Assembly: GCF_016919445.1 (NCBI RefSeq)
Contig: NZ_CP070356.1
Coordinates: forward strand, 6,203,502 to 6,267,501
Direction: 5' to 3'
DNA from: Pseudomonas sp. PDNC002
GTDB taxonomy: Bacteria > Pseudomonadota > Gammaproteobacteria > Pseudomonadales > Pseudomonadaceae
DNA length: 64,000 nucleotides
The number at the start of each line of letters is the position of its first letter. Positions within the stretch are counted from its first letter, which is position 1. This document shows, piece by piece, positions 33,946-41,908 of the stretch. A program made the position numbers and the translations under genes. The notes under the pieces are model-generated. The model worked only from the letters and a program-made list of their open reading frames with translations, did no database searches and had not been told where the DNA came from.

Positions 33946-34557
33946 TCAGGCCGGCGTCAAACACTCCGGCCCGTTGCAGGTAGGGTCATTGACGAAGTTC
34001 GCCAACGCCTGCATGCGCAACTTCGCCTGCGGCAGTTGCAGCAGCTCCATCAGACGCGCCGTGTCGGTCTCGCTCGACAGCCATTGCGCCTGCTCGGCCA
34101 CGTCGAGGATCAGCGGACGACGCATTCCGCCCGCCTCCTGGGTCAGCATCGCCACACTGTAGTAAGTGTGGCCTTCCACCGGATAAGCCTCCCAGAGCCC
34201 CGCAAAGCAGATCAATCCGCCACCGGACACCCAGTGCGGCCGCTTGCGCAGCCCGCGCCATTCGTAGAAGCCGTTGGCCGGCAACAGGCAGCGGCGCAGG
34301 GCGAACGCATCGCGGAACATCGGCTGCTCGGCCACGGTCTCGGTGCGCGCATGGGCCGGCGTGCGTGACAGGTCTTTCAACCAGGACGGTGTCAGCCCCC
34401 AGCGAGCCAGTTCGGCGTGGCGCGCGCCGTTCTCCTCGCGCAGCATCAGCACGCGGGCGCCGGGGGCGAGATTCCACTGCGGTTGCAGGTCGGACGGGAA
34501 GCCGGCGTTATCGGCAAGCTCGCGATTCCAGCGAAACAGGGCGTAGCGGCTGGTCAT
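33946..34557 (-). CDS. SRAP (YedK/HMCES)-fold protein lacking the catalytic cysteine
   Basis: A 203-residue protein with the SRAP fold: YALFRWN, NLAPGARVLML, ARWGLTPSWL, the ARTETVAEQPMFRDAF block, LLPANGFYEW and RRPLIL. In the family, Cys2 of MCGR forms a covalent thiazolidine with abasic sites in single-stranded DNA, helped by an Asn in the NAR motif, a Glu in GFYEW and a His in IHDR. Here the start is MTSR (no Cys), NAR is HAR (H69) and the His is gone (GGMRRP); only Glu99 stays. No alternative start restores MCGR. It is first in transcription order after the CPXCG and DUF2007 genes. Probably a DNA-binding or otherwise changed relative. Confidence 0.8.
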   Translation of the reverse strand: MTSRYALFRWNRELADNAGFPSDLQPQWNLAPGARVLMLREENGARHAELARWGLTPSWLKDLSRTPAHARTETVAEQPMFRDAFALRRCLLPANGFYEWRGLRKRPHWVSGGGLICFAGLWEAYPVEGHTYYSVAMLTQEAGGMRRPLILDVAEQAQWLSSETDTARLMELLQLPQAKLRMQALANFVNDPTCNGPECLTPA

Positions 34558-34576
34558 CGGGACCCTTGAAAACGAA

Positions 34577-34843
34577 TCAGCAAAGCAGGACGCCTGGGCC
34601 GCCTTCATGGTCGTCGACGGGCCCGGGCAGGGGTTGTGCGGCATTGTACGCGGCGATCAGCTCCCGCGCGCGTTCGGCATGATCGTCCTCGACCCACAGG
34701 TGCAACAGTCCCAGCCCCGGCAGCTCGCCGATGCCGCCCACCAGGTGGCGTCCGCCCAGGTGCGACGAAATGCCCTCGTTGATCAGCATGCCACCCAGCA
34801 ATTCGGCTTCGATCAGGTCGGCGGGAGAATAGATTCGCTGCAT
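34577..34843 (-). CDS. DUF2007 small protein
   Basis: An 88-residue protein with the DUF2007 pattern (MQRIYSPADLIEAELLGGML, then a VEDDHAERARELIAAYN end), often called putative signal-transducing protein, related to PII-like ferredoxin folds. Start at 34843 overlaps the stop of the CPXCG gene by one base (ATGA), so it is translationally coupled. Function unknown. Confidence 0.82.
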   Translation of the reverse strand: MQRIYSPADLIEAELLGGMLINEGISSHLGGRHLVGGIGELPGLGLLHLWVEDDHAERARELIAAYNAAQPLPGPVDDHEGGPGVLLC

Positions 34844-35025
34844 CAGTCGTCCTCGCGCTGGACTTCCAGGGTCCACTCCACACCGTCGGTATGGAGCTGG
34901 AACAGGATTGGCCGGCAACAGACCGGACAGTCTTCATAGTAGCTCTGGTCGCCGCCGGAGAGATCGAGCACAGCCTCGGCCGGCTCGCCACAATACGGGC
35001 AGGAATAATCCTGACTTTCGAGCAT
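34843..35025 (-). CDS. CPXCG-motif cysteine-rich protein
   Basis: A 60-residue, probably zinc-binding protein with two knuckles, CPYC (residues 9-12) and CPVC (~33-36), plus an extra C37. This is the CPXCG family, with no known function. First gene of a three-gene minus-strand unit with DUF2007 and the SRAP-like gene, divergent from the acyltransferase gene. Confidence 0.85.
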   Translation of the reverse strand: MLESQDYSCPYCGEPAEAVLDLSGGDQSYYEDCPVCCRPILFQLHTDGVEWTLEVQREDD

Positions 35026-35158
35026 CGCTGGTTCCCCCGTGACTTCCGTTTATAATCGCGCGGTCTTTTTGGGTGCCCGTTCGGCCAATCGGCCAGCGGC
35101 ATACCCTTCCGGGCCCTCTACTTCGCGGCCCGGCCTCCACAAATACATAGAGAGCATG

Positions 35159-36316
35159 ATGGGCGAGTTCGAAGCCATCCGACCGTACAACGACGCCGAA
35201 GTCCCGGCCGTCCTGCAACGCCTGCTGAGCGATGACGCCTTTCTCGGCGCGCTGGCGCGTTACCGTTTCCCGCGTCTGTCCGGTCCGTTCGGCTGGCTGC
35301 TCAGACCTCTTATAGCCCATCGGCTGGCCCGCGAAGTCACCGGCATCCGCAGCGTCGTCGCGCTGCAGGACAAGTTCGAGCCCTACGTCGACCGCACCAT
35401 CGAGCACGCCACCGACGGTGTCACCTACTCCGGTGTCGAGCGCCTGAAGTCCGGCCGCGCCTACCTGTTCATCGCCAACCACCGCGACATCGTGATGGAC
35501 CCGGCTTTCTGCAACTACGCGATCTACCACGCCAAGCTGCCGACCCCGCGCATCGCCATCGGCGACAACCTGCTGCAGAAGCCCTTCGTCAGCGACCTGA
35601 TGCGCCTGAACAAGAGCTTCATCGTGCACCGCTCCATCAGCGGCCGGCGCGAGAAGCTGGCGGCGTACCAGAACCTCTCGGCCTACATCAATCACTCGAT
35701 CTGCCAAGACGTCCAGTCGATCTGGATCGCCCAGGCCGAGGGCCGCGCCAAGGACGGTGACGACCGCACCGATTCGGCGATCCTCAAGATGTTCCACATG
35801 AGCCGCAAGGACGAGCCGTTCGCCGAGGTGGTCCGCCAGCTGCATCTGATCCCGGTGTCGATCAGCTACGAGTACGACCCCTGCGATGCCGCCAAGGCTC
35901 GCGAGCTGTTCACCCGCGCCACCACCGGCGAGTACAGGAAAACGCCGGGTGAGGACGACCGCAGCATCGTGCAGGGCATCACCGGCTACAAGGGCCGCGT
36001 GCACATCAACTTCGGTGAGGAGATCACCGGGGAATTCGCCGACGCCAAGCAGCTCGCCGCCGAGCTGGACCGGCAGATCCTCGGCAACTACCGGCTGTTC
36101 CCGGTGCATTACCTCGCCTACGAGGCGTCCGAGCTGCGTGATGCGGCCTTGCAGGTGCCCAGCGCCGACAGCCTGTTCAAGGGCGAGGAACTGCAGCGCG
36201 CGCGCACCGAATGGGAGCGTCGCCTCGCGGAGTGCCCCGCCGAGCAGCGCGGCCACCTGATCCTGCAGTACGCCAACCCGGTGTTGAATCAGTACCGGCT
36301 GAAACAGCAGGCATGA
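35159..36316 (+). CDS. Glycerolipid acyltransferase (PlsC-like)
   Basis: A 385-residue protein of the 1-acyl-glycerol-3-phosphate acyltransferase fold. The catalytic block is FIANHRDIVMD. The usual HX4D spacing is one longer here (HRDIVMD), a variation to note. A second conserved block is IWIAQAEGRAKDG (the EGT/EGR-like acceptor motif). A 9-11 residue hydrophobic stretch (FGWLLRPLIAHRLA) precedes the catalytic block. Start at 35159 lies four bases after AGAGAG; ATG at 35156 is the alternative. A TATAAT is visible at 35053-35058. Confidence 0.78.
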   Translation: MGEFEAIRPYNDAEVPAVLQRLLSDDAFLGALARYRFPRLSGPFGWLLRPLIAHRLAREVTGIRSVVALQDKFEPYVDRTIEHATDGVTYSGVERLKSGRAYLFIANHRDIVMDPAFCNYAIYHAKLPTPRIAIGDNLLQKPFVSDLMRLNKSFIVHRSISGRREKLAAYQNLSAYINHSICQDVQSIWIAQAEGRAKDGDDRTDSAILKMFHMSRKDEPFAEVVRQLHLIPVSISYEYDPCDAAKARELFTRATTGEYRKTPGEDDRSIVQGITGYKGRVHINFGEEITGEFADAKQLAAELDRQILGNYRLFPVHYLAYEASELRDAALQVPSADSLFKGEELQRARTEWERRLAECPAEQRGHLILQYANPVLNQYRLKQQA

Positions 36317-36343
36317 AAAAAGGCGCCCTCGGGCGCCTTTTTC
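36316..36343 (+). terminator. Terminator after acyltransferase gene
   Basis: AAAAAGGCGCC, CTC, GGGCGCCTTTTT immediately after the stop. It also faces the convergent small membrane-protein gene. Confidence 0.88.
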
Positions 36344-36353
36344 GTTTCATCCA

Positions 36354-36638
36354 TTACTGGCCGAGCTGCGTGCTGTACCAGCTCACCGTCAGCGCCAACA
36401 TCATGCAGGCGAAGCCGAAACGGTAGAAGAAGCGGTTCATCCGTGCGGTCGGCTCGACGCTGTCCAGCGGGATCGGTTCCACCTCGCTTTCGGCAGCCAG
36501 GCGCGCCAGTGCCAGACGTTCGCGGCGACGAGTCGCCAGCAGCAGCCAGCCTCCGGCCAGGGCAAAGAACAGGGCCAGGTCGTTCACGATACGACCGGGA
36601 TGGGCCTGGAACAGGTTCCAGAACGCCTGCAGCGACAT
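36354..36638 (-). CDS. Small two-helix membrane protein
   Basis: A 94-residue protein with two hydrophobic segments (IVNDLALFFALAGGWLLLA, ~16-34, and FACMMLALTVSWYS near the end) joined by a charged linker with RRRERLALARLAAE. GGAGG five bases before ATG 36638 decides the start. I do not recognise the family. It is convergent with the acyltransferase across a shared terminator. Confidence 0.7.
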   Translation of the reverse strand: MSLQAFWNLFQAHPGRIVNDLALFFALAGGWLLLATRRRERLALARLAAESEVEPIPLDSVEPTARMNRFFYRFGFACMMLALTVSWYSTQLGQ

Positions 36639-36901
36639 CACAACCTCCGCTTCAGAACTGCACGCCATCGACTTCGAAGCAAAGCGGGGTCAGTCTGGAC
36701 GAACGGGCATCGCCCGTCATGGATGAGAAACAATGAACGCGCATTTTATCCGCTGGCCCCGCTTCGCAGCCAGCGCGTAACGCTTATTTACGACGAGCGT
36801 AAAAGTTATCGAGAAATGGTCTAAGACCTCTCCCGCGCCCTGGCACGTTGTTGGCTTTAACGAATTCTGCCAATCGAAGTTTTCCGCCAAGGAGATTCGC
36901 C

Positions 36902-37108
36902 ATGCTCGAAATCGTCCCCCACGAAAGCGCGTACCTGATCGAACACCTGGAAGAAATCGAAGCCGTCGTCACCGAACTCTCGTTCAACGTCCAGGATGAC
37001 CACTGGCTGGTCTACACCCAGGCTTGCGGCCACGAACACCTGGATCTCCCGGAAACCGACGAGCGTTTGCGCTCGGTCGAGGTCGACCCCTATCACCAGG
37101 CTGCCTGA
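36902..37108 (+). CDS. Small acidic hypothetical protein
   Basis: A 68-residue acidic protein (MLEIVPHESAYLIEHLEEIE ...). AAGGAG eight bases before ATG 36902 and a terminator after the stop support a real gene with its own transcription unit. I recognise no family. Contains one Cys in TQACGHEH, which could bind metal but no second pair is present. Confidence 0.7.
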   Translation: MLEIVPHESAYLIEHLEEIEAVVTELSFNVQDDHWLVYTQACGHEHLDLPETDERLRSVEVDPYHQAA

Positions 37109-37129
37109 TCGACCGATCAGCCACCCAAG

Positions 37130-37157
37130 AAAAAGCCCGGCTCAGGCCGGGCTTTTT
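37130..37157. terminator. Bidirectional terminator
   Basis: AAAAAGCCCGGC, TCAG, GCCGGGCTTTTT between the small acidic protein gene and the convergent YajG-like lipoprotein gene. Confidence 0.9.
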
Positions 37158-37171
37158 CATGTCCGCATCGA

Positions 37172-37759
37172 TCAGCGCTGGTTCAGCGTCTGGCCGATGG
37201 TCGGGTCCTTGAACACGCGAGTCAGCGCGTCGCTGAGCACATCGCTCACCAGCTTGGTGTTGGTCGCCTGGTTGGGCGCCATGCCGAAGCGCTGGTTGGT
37301 CGAGGCGCCGTAACGGCCGCTGTAGCGGCGCGTGCCGCTCTGCACGTCGGCGCGGAAGGTGGCGCCGATGTCGGCCTCGGTGACGTACATGCCTTCCTTG
37401 GGCGACTGGTACTTCAGCTCGGCCAGGGTCAGGGTCAGTTGCGGCGCGTTGTAGGCGTTGGCCGACGGCGTGAAGCCCAGCAGGCGCACGGCGGTCTCGG
37501 CCTGCAACTGCAGCTTGGGAATCACGTCTTCGCTGCGCACGGTCAACTGGCTGGTTTCCGAGTAGAGGCCGCCACGGGTGCCCAGCGCGGTGCTCGGGCG
37601 ACCGTCGACGACTTTCACCACCACCGGCTGGCCCTGGCCAACCGCGGCGACCGGCCCCTTGAATTCCGGGGTCGGGTTGAGTTGTTGCGGGCTGAGGGCG
37701 CAGCCGGTCAAGGTCAGGCTGGCGGCAGCGATAAAGCCGAGCAACAGGCGAGGCAGCAT
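37172..37759 (-). CDS. YajG-family lipoprotein
   Basis: A 195-residue lipoprotein. The lipobox is TLTGC and the mature part opens with ALSPQQLNPTP. VVVKVVDGRPSTALGTRGG and VTEADIGATFRADVQSGTRR are typical of YajG. It is anchored in the outer membrane by family precedent; function unclear. Of two close ATGs, the one at 37759 has GGAG eight bases upstream and is preferred over 37765. Confidence 0.85.
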   Translation of the reverse strand: MLPRLLLGFIAAASLTLTGCALSPQQLNPTPEFKGPVAAVGQGQPVVVKVVDGRPSTALGTRGGLYSETSQLTVRSEDVIPKLQLQAETAVRLLGFTPSANAYNAPQLTLTLAELKYQSPKEGMYVTEADIGATFRADVQSGTRRYSGRYGASTNQRFGMAPNQATNTKLVSDVLSDALTRVFKDPTIGQTLNQR

Positions 37760-37834
37760 GCTCATCTCTCCATGGGGTAAGCGATGGCCGGCAGTATACC
37801 GGCGGTCGGCGCGGTCAGATAGCGCTTGGCCATT

Positions 37835-37867
37835 GGACGCGGAACCCGTTCTCAGGGTTCCGCGTCC
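37835..37867. other. Strong intergenic stem-loop
   Basis: GGACGCGGAACCC and GGGTTCCGCGTCC, 13-bp perfect arms, 7-nt loop, no T-run. It sits just beyond the stop of a short minus-strand open frame with codon-like base use (37877-37939). Confidence 0.7.
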
Positions 37868-37876
37868 AGCGCGTCA

Positions 37877-37939
37877 TTAGGCCGCCTTGACCCGCTTCGG
37901 GGCGAGACGCACCGGGTCGAGGCACAAATCGTAAATCAA
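37877..37939 (-). CDS. Possible short peptide gene or gene remnant (TTG start)
   Basis: LIYDLCLDPVRLAPKRVKAA, 20 residues, from TTG 37939. The frame stays open upstream to ~38014 but has no ATG or GTG. Nearly all third positions are G or C, like real genes here and unlike the surrounding AT-richer leader. It may be the end of a decayed gene, a leader peptide or chance. A strong stem-loop follows its stop. Confidence 0.3.
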   Translation of the reverse strand: MIYDLCLDPVRLAPKRVKAA

Positions 37940-37994
37940 GGGGTATGCCCTAGGAAAAAAGTCTAAGGTGCAGGGCTTTTTTTTCGATTCGCCG

Positions 37995-38017
37995 TTATAA
38001 TCGCCCCCCGATTATAA
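37995..38017. promoter_or_regulatory. Palindrome with a TATAAT on each strand
   Basis: TTATAATCG and CGATTATAA, nine-base perfect arms, C5 loop. TATAAT reads on the plus strand at 37996-38001 and on the minus strand across 38011-38016. It is a probable -10 of the mqo transcript, or two facing promoters. It lies 550 bp before the mqo gene, inside the 807-bp non-coding stretch 37760-38566. Apart from the items listed here, that stretch shows two 12-bp direct copies of CGGATGCACTTG / CGGATGCACTCG near 38380-38403. Confidence 0.5.
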
Positions 38018-38274
38018 GGACGCCTCCTGGTCGGGCCCCGCACGATGCCGACACACCGTGTCTCGCCTCTGCCACCCCTCAAAGAGAGTCGCCACTCGCC
38101 TCGGTCACTGGCCGTCGCGCTTTGTACGTTCGTTGCGCAGAACTTGGCAAGGATGCAGCCGCCCCCTCCGCACGGAGACCGGACCGGCCCGCGACGACGA
38201 TCCCCTTTGAGCTTCACGCCTCCAAAAGAGCGTGATCGAAGGTTTTTCACTACTTCAGGAGAGTGTGGCGAGCA

Positions 38275-38361
38275 ATGAAGAGTTTTGCGTCGGTAGCAGC
38301 ACCATTAACGTCTGACCCCGCAGCACTGAATCGCTTTTTCGGCACCGGAAGCCGCGCATAA
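38275..38361 (+). CDS. Possible 28-residue upstream ORF in the mqo leader
   Basis: Starts ATGAAGAGTTTTGCG with AGGAGAG twelve bases upstream and encodes MKSFASVAAPLTSDPAALNR plus eight residues. Its AGGAGAG site is better than that of most short chance frames. I recognise no homologue. It could be a leader peptide controlling mqo, or a free small protein. Confidence 0.35.
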   Translation: MKSFASVAAPLTSDPAALNRFFGTGSRA

Positions 38362-38566
38362 GCGCCGCCCCCGGATGCACTTGCGGATGCACTCGTCCGC
38401 CGTGGACTGCCGAGAAGGTGCGCAACTCCCCTCCTCCAATCCCGGCCCGTGGCATTCGCGAAAGGTCCTGAGCGACCTGAGAAGAATTCGGACATGCGGC
38501 TTATTGCGCAGTGAGCGCTAAGCCCTTGTCACAACTGGCTGCTGATAGTTTTCTGGAGACGCGTTA

Positions 38567-40060
38567 ATGGCGCAGAACGAAATCGAATCGATGGACGTGC
38601 TGCTGGTAGGCGCCGGCATCATGAGCGCAACCCTGGCTGTCCTGCTGAAGGAAGTCGACCCGGGCGTCAAGCTCGAGATCGTCGAACTGCAGGAATCCGG
38701 GGCCATCGAAAGTTCCAACCCGTGGAACAACGCCGGTACCGGCCACGCTGGCCTCTGCGAGCTGAACTACACCCCGCAGGCCGCCGACGGCTCGATCGAC
38801 ATCAAGAAAGCGGTGAACATCAACGCCCAGTTCGAGGTGTCCAAGCAGTTCTGGGCCTACCTGACCGGGAAGGACGCCTTCGGCGCGCCGCGCAACTTCA
38901 TCAATCCCGTTCCGCACATGAGCTTCGTTCGCGGCAAGGACATTCCTTTCCTGAAGAAGCGTCATGAGCTGCTCAGCCAGCACCATGCCTTCACCTCGAT
39001 GGAATACACCGAGGATCGCGGCAAGATCGCCGAGTGGGCACCGCTGACCATTCCCGGCCGCCCGGCCGACGAGCAGGTCGCCATGACCCGCGTGGAAAGC
39101 GGCACCGACGTCAACTTCGGCGCCCTCACCAACCAGCTGCTGGGCTACCTCTCCAGCCGCGAAGGCAGCGACGTCCGCTACTTCCAGAAGGTCGTGGGCC
39201 TCGAGCGCAGCGGCGACGGCTGGCTGGTGGACATCAAGAACACCCAGACCGGCGACTCCCGCAAGGTCAAGGCGAAGTTCGTCTTCCTCGGCGCCGGCGG
39301 CGGCGCGCTGCCGCTGCTGCAGATGTCCGGCATCCCGGAAAGCAAAGGCTTCGGCGGCTTCCCGGTGAGCGGCCAGTGGCTGCGTTGCGACAACCCGGAA
39401 GTGGTCAAGCATCACCAGGCCAAGGTCTACAGCCAGGCCGAAGTGGGCGCCCCGCCGATGTCCGTGCCGCACCTGGACACCCGCGTGGTCGAAGGCAAGA
39501 CTTCCCTGCTGTTCGGCCCGTACGCCGGCTTCTCCACCAAGTTCCTGCGTCACGGCTCGTTCCTCGACCTGCCGCTCTCGGTGCGCACCAGCAACCTGCT
39601 GCCGATGCTCGCCGTGGCCCGCGACAACATGGACCTCACCCGCTACCTGGTGAAGGAAGTCATGCAGTCCATGGATCAGCGTATCGAAGCCCTGCGCAAG
39701 TTCTACCCGGAACTGAACCCGGCCGACTGGCGCCTCGAAACCGCCGGCCAGCGTGTGCAGATCATCAAGAAGGATCCGAAGAAAGGCGGCATCCTGCAGT
39801 TCGGTACCGAACTGGTGGCAGCCCAGGATGGCAGCATCGCCGCCCTGCTCGGCGCCTCGCCAGGTGCCTCGGTGACCGTGTCGATCATGCTGGGCCTGCT
39901 GGAGCGCTGCTTCCCCGAGCGCTACAAGTCGGCCGAGTGGACCGCGAAGCTCAAGGAGATCTTCCCGGCCCGCGAGAAGCAGCTGGAAATCGACGCCGCG
40001 GTTTACCGCGAAGTCAACCAGATGACCGCCGACCGCCTGCAGATCGTCGCCGCGTCCTGA
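38567..40060 (+). CDS. mqo: Malate:quinone oxidoreductase
   Basis: A 497-residue FAD enzyme that oxidises malate to oxaloacetate and passes electrons to quinone at the inner face of the membrane (TCA cycle / respiration). The FAD motif is [20 protein letters not shown] at residues ~10-29. [20 protein letters not shown] and [20 protein letters not shown] are Mqo signatures, and the C-terminal half has [20 protein letters not shown]. Length is as in MqoB of P. aeruginosa, whose gene order around it also fits. GGAG precedes the ATG. It ends at a terminator. Confidence 0.96.
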   Translation: MAQNEIESMDVLLVGAGIMSATLAVLLKEVDPGVKLEIVELQESGAIESSNPWNNAGTGHAGLCELNYTPQAADGSIDIKKAVNINAQFEVSKQFWAYLTGKDAFGAPRNFINPVPHMSFVRGKDIPFLKKRHELLSQHHAFTSMEYTEDRGKIAEWAPLTIPGRPADEQVAMTRVESGTDVNFGALTNQLLGYLSSREGSDVRYFQKVVGLERSGDGWLVDIKNTQTGDSRKVKAKFVFLGAGGGALPLLQMSGIPESKGFGGFPVSGQWLRCDNPEVVKHHQAKVYSQAEVGAPPMSVPHLDTRVVEGKTSLLFGPYAGFSTKFLRHGSFLDLPLSVRTSNLLPMLAVARDNMDLTRYLVKEVMQSMDQRIEALRKFYPELNPADWRLETAGQRVQIIKKDPKKGGILQFGTELVAAQDGSIAALLGASPGASVTVSIMLGLLERCFPERYKSAEWTAKLKEIFPAREKQLEIDAAVYREVNQMTADRLQIVAAS

Positions 40061-40074
40061 GCCCCGCGCTCATG

Positions 40075-40103
40075 AAAAAGCCCGCCTTCTGGCGGGCTTT
40101 TTC
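40075..40103. terminator. Bidirectional terminator between mqo and VOC gene
   Basis: GAAAAAGCCCGCC, TTCT, GGCGGGCTTTTTC. Confidence 0.9.
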
Positions 40104-40115
40104 GTTTCTGGCATT

Positions 40116-40517
40116 TCAGTGGCAGCTGACCATCCAGCCGACGCCAAAGCGATCGGTGAGCATGCCGAAGCGCTGCGCCCAGAAGGTCTTCTCCAGCGGC
40201 ATCTCCACCCGCCCCTCTTCCGCCAGGGCGGCGAACGCCTGCTCCGCCGCCACCACGCTGCGCAGCGTCAGGTGCAGGGAGAAACCATTGAAAGCGGCGT
40301 TGTGCTCGCCCCGCTCGTCGGACAGCAAGACTTCGGTCTCGCCGATCTGCAGGCTGGCGTGCATCACTTTCTCCAACCAGCCATCAGGCACTGGCGCAGG
40401 TCCAGGCGCCTCTTCGTAGCGCATCAGCGCGCCAAGCTGAGCGCCTACGGCGTGCTGGTAGAAGGCAATGGCCTCATCGGCGCGACCATGGAAAAACAGA
40501 TAGGGCTGTACGTGCAC
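40116..40517 (-). CDS. VOC-family protein (PhnB/YjdN-like)
   Basis: A 133-residue single-domain vicinal-oxygen-chelate protein with PYLFFHGRADEAIAFYQHAV at the start, LLSDERGEHNAAFNGFSLHL in the middle and QRFGMLTDRFGVGWMVSCH at the end, the PhnB/YjdN pattern. These small dimers resemble glyoxalases and antibiotic-resistance proteins, but most have no proven reaction. Confidence 0.87.
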   Translation of the reverse strand: MHVQPYLFFHGRADEAIAFYQHAVGAQLGALMRYEEAPGPAPVPDGWLEKVMHASLQIGETEVLLSDERGEHNAAFNGFSLHLTLRSVVAAEQAFAALAEEGRVEMPLEKTFWAQRFGMLTDRFGVGWMVSCH

Positions 40518-40602
40518 GGCTTCGTCCTCGCCTTGTCGTTATCGTTCTGAGGGAAAGTCTAGGCGGGGATTACGGGGCGGTGTCCTGAGCGACATCAAAA
40601 GC

Positions 40603-40730
40603 CCCTCACCCTAACCCTGGATACGCGCCCCGCTCCTGAGGGAGAGGGGACAGTTCAGTACAGGCTAACTACGCATCGCCAGCTGGCACGATCGACTCCC
40701 TCTCCCGGTGGGAGAGGGCTGGGGTGAGGG
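40603..40730. repeat. CCCTCACC element, variant subfamily
   Basis: CCCTCACCCTAACCCT then the insert GGATACGCGCCCCGCTCC, then TGAGGGAGAGGGGACAG; right end GGGAGAGGGCTGGGGTGAGGG. It shares the insert with the inverted copy at 33798. With the REPIN below and one terminator it fills the 372-bp gap 40518-40889. Confidence 0.85.
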
Positions 40731-40749
40731 CGGCCCCGCTGCGGGCTAC

Positions 40750-40838
40750 GTTCGCGAGCAAGCTCGCTCCTATAAGTGCCATTCGCTCCGAGGTTTGGGC
40801 GAGCCTGCTTTCTGTAGGAGCGAGCTTGCTCGCGAACC
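40750..40838. repeat. REPIN (inverted REP pair)
   Basis: TTCGCGAGCAAGCTCGCTCC (from ~40751) and GTAGGAGCGAGCTTGCTCGC (from 40814). Confidence 0.9.
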
Positions 40839-40848
40839 GCTCCAACAA

Positions 40849-40873
40849 AAAAGCCCGCACAAGGCGGGCTTTT
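40849..40873 (-). terminator. Terminator of the PA4642-like gene
   Basis: AAAAGCCCGC, ACAAG, GCGGGCTTTT, 17 bp past the stop of the minus-strand gene. Confidence 0.8.
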
Positions 40874-40889
40874 CAGCGAGTCGAAAGGA

Positions 40890-41177
40890 TCAGCCGCGGG
40901 CGGCCTTGATCACTTCGATGTAGGGCTCGGCCTGGCGCTGGTCCTGGATCAGAGCGATGAAATCATTGCCCTGGGCATCCTTGGCGGACAGGTCGTAACC
41001 CGCTTCGACGAAGAAGCCGACGAAGCGCTCGAAGTCGTCGATGCGCAGGCCGCGATAGGCCTTGACCAGCTTGTGCAGGGACGCCGGAGTGTCGTCGGCC
41101 GGTTCCACGTCGAGGAACAGCTTGATGGCGTCGTCGTTGATCTCTTCGCCAATCACCTGCTTCTTGTCTTTACGCAT
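40890..41177 (-). CDS. PA4642-like conserved small protein
   Basis: A 95-residue soluble protein (MRKDKKQVIGEEINDDAIKL ...) rich in charged residues, with FERFVGFFVEAGYDLSAKDA in the second half. It lies in the same place as the conserved PA4642 gene of PAO1, to my memory. No function known. Confidence 0.75.
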   Translation of the reverse strand: MRKDKKQVIGEEINDDAIKLFLDVEPADDTPASLHKLVKAYRGLRIDDFERFVGFFVEAGYDLSAKDAQGNDFIALIQDQRQAEPYIEVIKAARG

Positions 41178-41276
41178 CGCTCGCTTCTCTCTACGGCTGT
41201 CTCGGGAATCGCGGCCGGCATCGGCTCAGGCCGGGCACCACGGAGGCGGGAGTTTAACTCCGCGCAGCACCCAGGC

Positions 41277-41771
41277 TCAACGCGCGCGCACTGCGCCTGT
41301 ATGCAGGTCGGCCCAGATATGGCCATTGCCATAGCTCAGGAATTGCACATAGACGGTGCCGCTACGCAGCAGGTCCAGCAACTGCGGGTACGACGCCTGC
41401 GGGTAATACAGGCTGAGGACACGGGTTTTCTCATCATACGCGGGCTTCTTCAGGCTCTTGCCTTCGGTGTCGAAGCTAATCAGCACCTGGCTGATCTGCG
41501 CGCCCTTGTTCAGCGGCTTACCCTTGAGGCGCAACAACGACGGCGTGGTGATCGGGATGGGCTGCTGGTTCGACTGGCGCTGGTTGCCCAGCACCACGCT
41601 GTACTCGGTGACCTGCAGCAGTTGCTGCTGCTCCGGCTCACCCTGACGCAGGCCGGCGTCGTCCGGGGGCAGGAACTGGCTGTGCATCGGCGCGGCAACG
41701 GCTGCACCAACAAAGCCGAGGGGAATACAGAACAGCAGCGCCAGCACGGCGCCCGGCATGCGAACGGACAT
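41277..41771 (-). CDS. Secreted hypothetical protein
   Basis: A 164-residue exported protein with a signal peptide (MSVRMPGAVLALLFCIPLGF to AVAA), then a Q-rich segment and strands ending GHIWADLHTGAVRAR. No recognised domain. GGAGG with a 5-base gap places the start at ATG 41771; a GTG six bases upstream directly abuts the ribosome site and is less likely. Confidence 0.65.
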   Translation of the reverse strand: MSVRMPGAVLALLFCIPLGFVGAAVAAPMHSQFLPPDDAGLRQGEPEQQQLLQVTEYSVVLGNQRQSNQQPIPITTPSLLRLKGKPLNKGAQISQVLISFDTEGKSLKKPAYDEKTRVLSLYYPQASYPQLLDLLRSGTVYVQFLSYGNGHIWADLHTGAVRAR

Positions 41772-41908
41772 CTTCACCTCCGCGGGACAGGGCCGGGCAC
41801 TCTAGCACGCGCCCGGAGCGCCACGACAGGCGCACATGGCAAGCACGCCGATACATTGATAGCCTTCGAAGCGACATAGCTCTTGCATCGATACGGACCG
41901 ATTCCGAC

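Noticed and set aside
37172-37765. YajG-like gene start at 37765
   Set aside because: GGAG directly abuts this ATG; the one at 37759 has proper spacing and keeps the signal peptide.
38045-38278. 77-codon plus-strand ORF in the mqo leader
   Set aside because: Pro/Arg-rich peptide, no ribosome site, and no third-position G/C preference, unlike real genes here. Its stop overlaps the better-supported short ORF at 38275.
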